This document shows, piece by piece, positions 14,801-18,637 of a DNA stretch of 18,637 bases (positions are counted from its first letter, which is position 1; each line of letters begins with the position of its first letter). The position numbers and the translations under genes were made by a program. The DNA comes from JBCDIQ01 sp039024295 (GTDB taxonomy: Bacteria > Bacteroidota > Bacteroidia > J057). Under the pieces are notes generated by a model that was given only the letters and a program-made list of their open reading frames with translations, ran no database searches and was not told where the DNA came from. The stretch spans positions 1 through 18,637 of the forward strand of contig JBCDIQ010000068.1 of assembly GCA_039024295.1 (NCBI GenBank), read 5' to 3'.

Positions 14801-16060
14801 GACCCGAACTTTGTGGATTGCAACCAGCCAGCCAATTGGCGGGCAGCAGAAAATATCGTTGGAGGAACCCCCGGTGCAGAAAATAGTATTCGAAGTACTT
14901 TTGAAGACACCATGCCCCCAGAAGTGATTGGACTTGCCATCAACGGTCCGCAGAGCATTGAGATACGCCTCAGTGAGCAGATGGATTTAGCCACCCTGAC
15001 CGATACCAATCGGTACCAATTATTGCTGACGCCTGGTCGACCGAGCCTGGCATTTGCAGTAGAGCCCGAGAGGGAAGTTGTGGAGCTGTTGTTCGAAGAA
15101 TTACTGGAGGAAAACACCTTATATACCCTCTCGATCGAAGGGGTTGAAGACTGTGCGGGCAATCCCCTCACGCAAGAGCTAGCAATTGGTATTCCCCAAA
15201 ATCCTGCACCGGGAGATGTGCTGATCAATGAAATCTTGTTCAATCCGTTTACGGGCGGAAGTGACTTCGTAGAGATTTACAATGCCTCAGATAAAGTGCT
15301 GGACCTGGAAGACTTGAACATCGGAGAGATTTTTCCGGATACCGATTCGATTTTCAACGATGATCCTGTGGCAGCACGGTCAGTCCTTTTTCTACCGGGA
15401 GAGTTGATTTGCCTGACAAGGGATGTGGAATTCCAGCAGGCAGTCTACCTGCCGCCTTCATTTGCGAAGTTCCAGGAAATGGAGGCCTTTCCTTCTTATG
15501 ATGATGGCGAGGGAGAATGTGTGATTTTCTCGGATTCAGGTGTTGTCCTCGACCAATTTTTCTACCTGGATGATTACCACTACCCTACCCTGGTGGATGA
15601 CGATGGGGTCTCATTGGAGCGAATTTCCTTCAATGTCCCTACCCAAAATACGGATAACTGGCATTCAGCTGCTGGCACCGTTGGCTTTGCCACACCTGGC
15701 TATCCCAATTCACAAGCCCAGGAAATCGACCCGGGCGATACAGAAGTGAGCCTCGATCCTGTTACCTTTTCGCCAGATGATGATGGGCAAGACGATGTAT
15801 TGGCCATCAATTATGACTTCGACTTTACTGGTGCTAATGCCCGCATCAGCATTCATGATGCGCAGGGTCGTTTGATAAAAGTTCTCCAGCAAAATCAATT
15901 GCTGGGAACTGAAGCGGGCACCTTTTTCTGGGATGGTCGCGACGGCAAAAACACCAAAGCCGACATCGGCATGTACGTGGTGCTATTTGAGGTTACCCGC
16001 CAGGATACGGGGGAACGGGAGGTGTATCGACGAGTTTGTGTGTTGGCAGGCAGGTTGTAA
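11849..16060 (+). CDS. Giant secreted modular protein: N-terminal lectin-like domain, four Ig-LTD modules, FlgD/CHU_C-like C-terminus
   Basis: A 1403-residue protein. Residues 1-22 are a signal peptide (RLPQLFLFCVLVIWFPVQYH-AQ). Residues 23-218 look like a concanavalin/LamG-like beta domain (DDFSDGDFTLNPTWTG...LGVWVRHSS...FFFDDVYAG). Then come four module pairs. The Ig-like domains (SbsA/Big_5 type) open with DT(L/T/M)(P/A)P near 220, 489, 754 and 1020. The lamin-tail domains (LTD) open with (V/L)(I/V)(I/N)(H/N)E near 327, 590, 857 and 1122, with the conserved PxVGLP(D/E)AE(Y/F)(I/L/V)EL and GGTPG motifs; the fourth is divergent. The last 105 residues, VTFSPDDDGQDDVL...ISIHDAQGRLIKVL...FFWDGRDGKN...GMYVVLFEV, form a FlgD-Ig/CHU_C-like domain often found on T9SS substrates. 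No catalytic domain was seen, so a structural or adhesive surface role is inferred. Alone in its transcription unit; ftsY follows with its own promoter. Confidence 0.88.
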   Translation: MRLPQLFLFCVLVIWFPVQYHAQVQDDFSDGDFTLNPTWTGEDSLFLVNGQQALQTDGRAQNDVIYLSTPNQRVAQTEWRIRVRYPFAPSNSNNVRIYLVSDTDSLEGPVNGYYLQLGESGNSDGIDLYRQTGTQDSLLIDGPDSTIRTRIDILVQVIRDGQGNWTVSADFGSGMFELQGTSIDTRHTTSRHLGVWVRHSSTRGASFFFDDVYAGSIIRDTLPPELIQTEVVSSTELRVSFDERLATAPAETPTNYQLAPGNLSPSTAQLDAADSTKVLLTFANPLVNNTQYILSINQLADRNGNVLPTTVTDTFFYFLPDVPAPGEVIIHEIFPDPTPTVGLPDAEYIELRNISTKTFDLEDWTLSNGTTVGRFPPYILGPDEYVIVADRSDTAALSAFGPVTALSSWTSLVNSGDNLGLRSLAGVLLDTVDYDISWYRDPAKDDGGFALELIETGNTGCPVAESWIASIDPSGGTPGGPNSVINLMDTLAPQVESVELLPNDSLRVCFSETPDTASAAVLSNYSVDNGLGNPQGIRQEGNCVLLGFSDPIIAGQLYTVEVTNIEDCRGNVSATPFQGSFLRGAIPQPGEVVINEIFADPSPPVGLPEAEFLELHNPTTKFFNLNTWNIDNGTTVGTLPNVILAPGDYVILCSSGDSVDFAAFGRVILPSSWPSLVNGGDELVLRDRQNIPIDEVAYELSWYRDEVKDDGGFSLERINPNAIICPDFTNWSATEDLVGGTPGRENSIFSIDPDTTAPSLVSVEAIAPDTLRICFSQSMDIAALENAANYSVTQGIDNPILAEGDRPNYECVWLYFDQPRVPGTAYELTISNLLNCKGIPLTPQTVALLEGEAGAPFDLVINEFMADPEPAVGLPEAEFVELYNRSSKLIQLENYTFQDGSNSAAFPAYVISPNEYVILCRETDTALFSSFGNVLGIDLPGLNNTGERLELRNAAGDLIDYVAYTDDWYANEDKAEGGWTLERVDPNFVDCNQPANWRAAENIVGGTPGAENSIRSTFEDTMPPEVIGLAINGPQSIEIRLSEQMDLATLTDTNRYQLLLTPGRPSLAFAVEPEREVVELLFEELLEENTLYTLSIEGVEDCAGNPLTQELAIGIPQNPAPGDVLINEILFNPFTGGSDFVEIYNASDKVLDLEDLNIGEIFPDTDSIFNDDPVAARSVLFLPGELICLTRDVEFQQAVYLPPSFAKFQEMEAFPSYDDGEGECVIFSDSGVVLDQFFYLDDYHYPTLVDDDGVSLERISFNVPTQNTDNWHSAAGTVGFATPGYPNSQAQEIDPGDTEVSLDPVTFSPDDDGQDDVLAINYDFDFTGANARISIHDAQGRLIKVLQQNQLLGTEAGTFFWDGRDGKNTKADIGMYVVLFEVTRQDTGEREVYRRVCVLAGRL
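12826..15712 (+). repeat. Four tandem about 795-bp coding repeats (LTD + Ig modules)
   Basis: Corresponding LTD starts fall near 12826, 13616, 14417 and 15212, giving intervals of 790, 801 and 795 bp. Units 1-3 are clearly related at the base level around the GTTGG(A/C/G)CTGCC(C/A)GA(A/C)GC(A/T/G)GA block; unit 4 keeps GTG(C)TGATCAATGAAAT but loses the VGLPEAE insert. This is intragenic duplication followed by divergence. Confidence 0.75.
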
Positions 16061-16123
16061 TTTATTGGCAACCAATTCACCATGCGATTGATTCGACTGC
16101 TTTAGAAAGCAGATATTTACAAA

Positions 16124-16153
16124 TTGTCATAGCAACATCTTTTCCTATATTTG
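16124..16153 (+). promoter_or_regulatory. Bacteroidota-type promoter for ftsY (TTG-N19-TATATTTG)
   Basis: TTG at 16124-16126 and TATATTTG at 16146-16153 are separated by 19 bp and fit the -33/-7 consensus TTG-N19-21-TAnnTTTG of the Bacteroidota primary sigma factor. The -7 box ends only 7 bases before the ftsY ATG (16161), so the transcript would have almost no leader. Confidence 0.7.
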
Positions 16154-16160
16154 TAACAAT

Positions 16161-17150
16161 ATGGGACTGCGCGATTTTTTTAAGAAAAAAGAGAACAAAG
16201 ACAAGCTTGATCAGGGCCTCGAAAAGACCAAATCCAGCTTCTTTGGGAAGCTCAGTAAAAGCCTGCTTGGAAAAAGCAAGGTGGACGCTATGGTCTTGGA
16301 CGACCTAGAGGAGGTATTGATCACCAGCGATGTGGGAGTTGATACCACCGTCAAGATCATTGAACGAATTGAAGACCGGGTAGCGCGTGATAAATATACC
16401 GGCTCGAAGGAATTGAACTACATCCTTCGCGACGAGATCAAGCAACTTATGCTGGAGAATGCTGCCAACAGCCAAAATGGCCAGGCAGCATTTTCGGTTC
16501 CCCAGGTGACCCACGAAGGGAAAAAGATGCCCTATGTGGTCATGGTAGTTGGTGTGAATGGAGTAGGTAAAACCACCACCATTGGAAAACTTGCCTACCG
16601 ATTTAAGGCCGCAGGATACAAAGTTTTGCTAGGTGCAGGAGACACCTTTCGCGCAGCGGCTGTGGACCAGCTTCGTTTATGGTCCGAACGCGTAGGCGTG
16701 GGCATGGTCGAGAAAGGCATGAATGTAGATCCTGCCTCTGTTGCGTTTGAAGCAGTCCAGCAAGGGGTAGCTCAAGGGGCAGATATAGTGATTGTAGACA
16801 CCGCAGGGCGTTTGCATAACAAAGGCCACCTCATGCGGGAGCTTACCAAAATTAAGAAAAGCATGTCTAAGCATGTTCCTGAGGCTCCTCATGAAGTATT
16901 ACTGGTTTTGGATGCATCCACTGGACAGAATGCCTTCATGCAGGCAAAAGCTTTTACAGAAGCGACGCAGGTTACTTCCCTGGCCCTCACCAAACTGGAT
17001 GGAACGGCTAAAGGAGGCGTGGTAATCGGTGTTTCCAGCGAAATACAAACCCCTGTCAAATATATCGGACTTGGAGAAGGGATTGACGATTTGCAGGTAT
17101 TTGACCCGGAAGCATTTGTGGAGTCCCTGTTCAGTGATGGGGAAGGATAG
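16161..17150 (+). CDS. ftsY: Signal recognition particle receptor FtsY
   Basis: A 329-residue SRP-type GTPase that docks the SRP-ribosome-nascent-chain complex at the inner membrane. The N-terminal A region is short and basic (GLRDFFKKKENKDKLDQGLE), as usual in Bacteroidota, and is followed by the helical N domain (about 25-110; LDDLEEVLITSDVGVDT). The NG GTPase has G1 GVNGVGKT (131-138), the insertion motif GDTFRAAA (160-167), DTAGR (213-217), TKLD (277-280) and the closing GLGEGIDDL. All key residues are intact. ATG 16161 matches the family start, and a TTG-N19-TATATTTG promoter sits just in front of it. Independent of the preceding LTD gene and probably constitutive. Confidence 0.97.
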   Translation: MGLRDFFKKKENKDKLDQGLEKTKSSFFGKLSKSLLGKSKVDAMVLDDLEEVLITSDVGVDTTVKIIERIEDRVARDKYTGSKELNYILRDEIKQLMLENAANSQNGQAAFSVPQVTHEGKKMPYVVMVVGVNGVGKTTTIGKLAYRFKAAGYKVLLGAGDTFRAAAVDQLRLWSERVGVGMVEKGMNVDPASVAFEAVQQGVAQGADIVIVDTAGRLHNKGHLMRELTKIKKSMSKHVPEAPHEVLLVLDASTGQNAFMQAKAFTEATQVTSLALTKLDGTAKGGVVIGVSSEIQTPVKYIGLGEGIDDLQVFDPEAFVESLFSDGEG

Positions 17151-17306
17151 AGAGAGTTATCAGTTCTCCCCGCTTTGCGGGATTTCGCTTTGCTCAACAG
17201 TTTACTGTTCTCAGTGTTAGGTCTGGATTCCCTCCACCAAAATCAGGGGGCAATCAATCCCTTAACCTAACGCTTAATAGCTCACCCCTAACGCCTTCTT
17301 CCTTTC
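17151..17306. other. Spacer between ftsY and the MFS gene with small hairpins and degenerate repeats
   Basis: Contains the hairpin CCCGC-TTT-GCGGG (17169-17181) and a second stem AACAG-TTTA-CTGTT (17196-17209), neither followed by a T run, so a classical terminator is not supported. CCTAACGC-like units recur at about 17266-17273 and 17287-17294, and cagttctc/ctgttctcagt sequence near 17161-17213 resembles the spacer after the T9SS protein gene. Confidence 0.45.
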
Positions 17307-18452
17307 TTGAGCTTACAAAAAATTTCCCTGTTGCTGGCAGCCAGCCTCACGGTCATGTCCGGAGCGACCCTGGCAGCGGCCCTCCCCGCCATTGCAAGAG
17401 AATTTTCTGACGTTGATCGCATTGATTTATTGGTTCGGTTGGTGCTCACCTTACCGGCACTTTTTATCGCGGTTACAGCTCCCCTTGCTGGCCGCTTAGC
17501 CGATCAACTAGGCCGCAGGAACCTGCTCATGGTATGCTTGGTTCTGTATGCCATTGGGGGAACTTCCGGCTTTTTCCTGGACGATTTGTACCTAATCCTC
17601 GCAGGCAGGGCACTGCTGGGCATTTCGATCGGTGGCGTAATGACAGTGACCGTTTCGCTTGTAGGGGACTATTTTACTGGAGATGAGCGAAATTCTTTCC
17701 TCAGTATCCAATCGGCATTTATGGCATTGGGGGGATTGATTTTCCTGAGTTTGGGAGGGGTATTGGCAGATATTTCCTGGCGATATCCCTTTTGTGTATA
17801 TGCCTTCTCTCTCATGGTGTTGCTCCTGGCCTATTTCTTTCTACCAGAGCCCACTAAAACGAATAAACGCGCTTCAACTTTTACTGAAAAACTTCCTTTA
17901 CTGGCTTGGTTCATCTACCTGGCAGCACTGTTTGGCATCATCGGCTTTTACATTGTTCCCGTTCAACTGCCTTTTTACCTGGAAGAAAAAGGGGTTACAA
18001 GTGCGACCACAGTGGGAATCGTCCTAGGAATGGTTACCCTTAGTGCTGCCATTGCCTCCCTGCTCTACACCCGCCTACGACAGTTCGTGGGTTACCGTCA
18101 GGTCATCTTGCTGAGTTTTACCATCATGGGCATCAGCTATTCCCTGGTCAGCATCATGCCCAATTATTGGACCATCGCCATCGTGATGTTTATCTCCGGG
18201 CTCGGAGCAGGATTGGTGATGCCCAATAGCAATGTTTGGCTGCTGGCCATCACCCCGGAACGCATCCGCGGTCAAGCAGTAGGTGGACTTACCTCTGCTA
18301 TATTCCTGGGACAATTCCTTTCTCCAATCATGACAGCTCCGTTGATTACCTTGGGCGGGCTTTCGGGGATATTCCTGTACGGCGGCATAATTATGGTTAT
18401 CCTGGGAGGAATATTTTTTATGTTGTGCCCGGTTTTTGGGAAAAAATACTGA
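17307..18452 (+). CDS. MFS transporter (drug:H+ antiporter-like)
   Basis: A 381-residue inner-membrane protein with about 12 hydrophobic segments, a normal size for compact major facilitator exporters. TM1 is ISLLLAASLTVMSGATLAAAL; the MFS motif A (GRLADQLGRRNLL, 62-74) joins TM2 and TM3; GRALLGISIGGVMTVTVSLV resembles the TM4 motif B region; and the second half repeats the layout (FISGLGAGLVMPNSNVWL; RIRGQAVGGLTSAIFLGQFL). The start is TTG at 17307: a stop (17289-17291) closes the frame just upstream, and the next Met would remove part of TM1. Related families export drugs or metabolites by proton antiport; the substrate is unknown. Convergent with the partial gene that follows, 8 bp away. 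Confidence 0.93.
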   Translation: MSLQKISLLLAASLTVMSGATLAAALPAIAREFSDVDRIDLLVRLVLTLPALFIAVTAPLAGRLADQLGRRNLLMVCLVLYAIGGTSGFFLDDLYLILAGRALLGISIGGVMTVTVSLVGDYFTGDERNSFLSIQSAFMALGGLIFLSLGGVLADISWRYPFCVYAFSLMVLLLAYFFLPEPTKTNKRASTFTEKLPLLAWFIYLAALFGIIGFYIVPVQLPFYLEEKGVTSATTVGIVLGMVTLSAAIASLLYTRLRQFVGYRQVILLSFTIMGISYSLVSIMPNYWTIAIVMFISGLGAGLVMPNSNVWLLAITPERIRGQAVGGLTSAIFLGQFLSPIMTAPLITLGGLSGIFLYGGIIMVILGGIFFMLCPVFGKKY

Positions 18453-18460
18453 GTGCGAAC

Positions 18461-18637
18461 TTATTTCCGGAACCGCTTAGGTACCACAAAGAAGATCCCG
18501 CCTGTTAGGTACATTCCGTTGCTGGGCATTGCTTCCACGAGTGGCTGGCCTCCTGCGCTAAATCGCTCCCGCAATTCCAGTCCCAGAGACTGACGGTAGC
18601 CAGCATCCAGCCCTATCCATAGGAAGTCATATATTTC
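18461..18637 (-). CDS. C-terminal fragment of a possible outer-membrane beta-barrel protein (partial)
   Basis: The minus strand is open from the window edge to TAA (18463-18461), giving 58 residues: EIYDFLWIGLDAGYRQSLGL, then ELRERFSAGGQPLVEAMPSN, then GMYLTGGIFFVVPKRFRK. The alternating GLDAGYRQSLGLELRERF and the final amphipathic strand MYLTGGIFFVVPKRF look like the last strands of an outer-membrane barrel, but no family is recognised. The N-terminal part lies beyond the window. Convergent with the MFS gene. The absence of stops and the clean end before the MFS stop support a real gene. Confidence 0.6.
   Translation of the reverse strand, partial: EIYDFLWIGLDAGYRQSLGLELRERFSAGGQPLVEAMPSNGMYLTGGIFFVVPKRFRK

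Noticed and set aside
17169..17181. Hairpin CCCGC-TTT-GCGGG after ftsY as an intrinsic terminator
   Set aside because: Short stem and no T run after it (gatttcgc follows), so the terminator call is not supported.

Overview
The window looks like a chromosomal segment of a Bacteroidota bacterium, probably from the Saprospiria/Lewinella side of the phylum. This is inferred from: (i) a secreted protein ending in a type IX secretion (T9SS) type A sorting domain; (ii) a giant lamin-tail/Ig modular protein with a FlgD/CHU_C-like C-terminus; (iii) a topoisomerase I whose C-terminal repeats lack zinc-finger cysteines and end in a Lys/Ala/Pro tail; (iv) sparse Shine-Dalgarno sequences and TAnnTTTG-type -7 promoter elements; and (v) a bacilliredoxin-like YtxJ protein. 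No RNA gene, CRISPR array, IS element or prophage was seen.

Layout. 1-652 (-): an Rpn-family (PD-(D/E)XK, PF04754) recombination-promoting nuclease, cut by the window edge and interrupted by an in-frame TAG. 762-2298 (-): a TetR regulator and a short-chain dehydrogenase; two GAACGAT(C/T)GTTC palindromes in front of the dehydrogenase are the probable operators. 2433-3677 (-): a BaiN/YhiN-type flavoprotein. 3771-4385 (+): a divergent, shortened ATP-grasp (R2K clade) protein that meets a convergent ytxJ-like gene (4386-4733, -) stop codon to stop codon. 5191-8111 (+): two secreted propeller-like proteins in tandem. The first has an 11-C tract in its signal-peptide region that puts the natural ATG out of frame; the second carries the T9SS sorting domain. 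8112-8398: intergenic DNA with two copies of a REP-like palindromic repeat. 8399-11388 (-): topA and an alkyladenine DNA glycosylase gene, overlapping by four bases (GTGA). 11849-16060 (+): a 1403-residue secreted protein made of four Ig-LTD modules. 16161-17150 (+): ftsY with a clear Bacteroidota promoter almost touching its ATG. 17307-18452 (+): an MFS transporter with a TTG start. 18461-18637 (-): the C-terminal end of a possible outer-membrane protein.

How the genes work together. The TetR regulator, its operators and the dehydrogenase form a small inducible redox unit; the regulator's only cysteine sits where NemR has its sensing cysteine, so an electrophile or oxidant inducer is plausible. 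The topA-glycosylase pair joins a housekeeping topology enzyme to base-excision repair. The secreted block depends on T9SS. ftsY, topA and the MFS gene are ordinary chromosomal genes. No obvious multi-gene defence or biosynthetic system is present; the most striking signal is the possibly phase-variable C-tract at 5204-5214.
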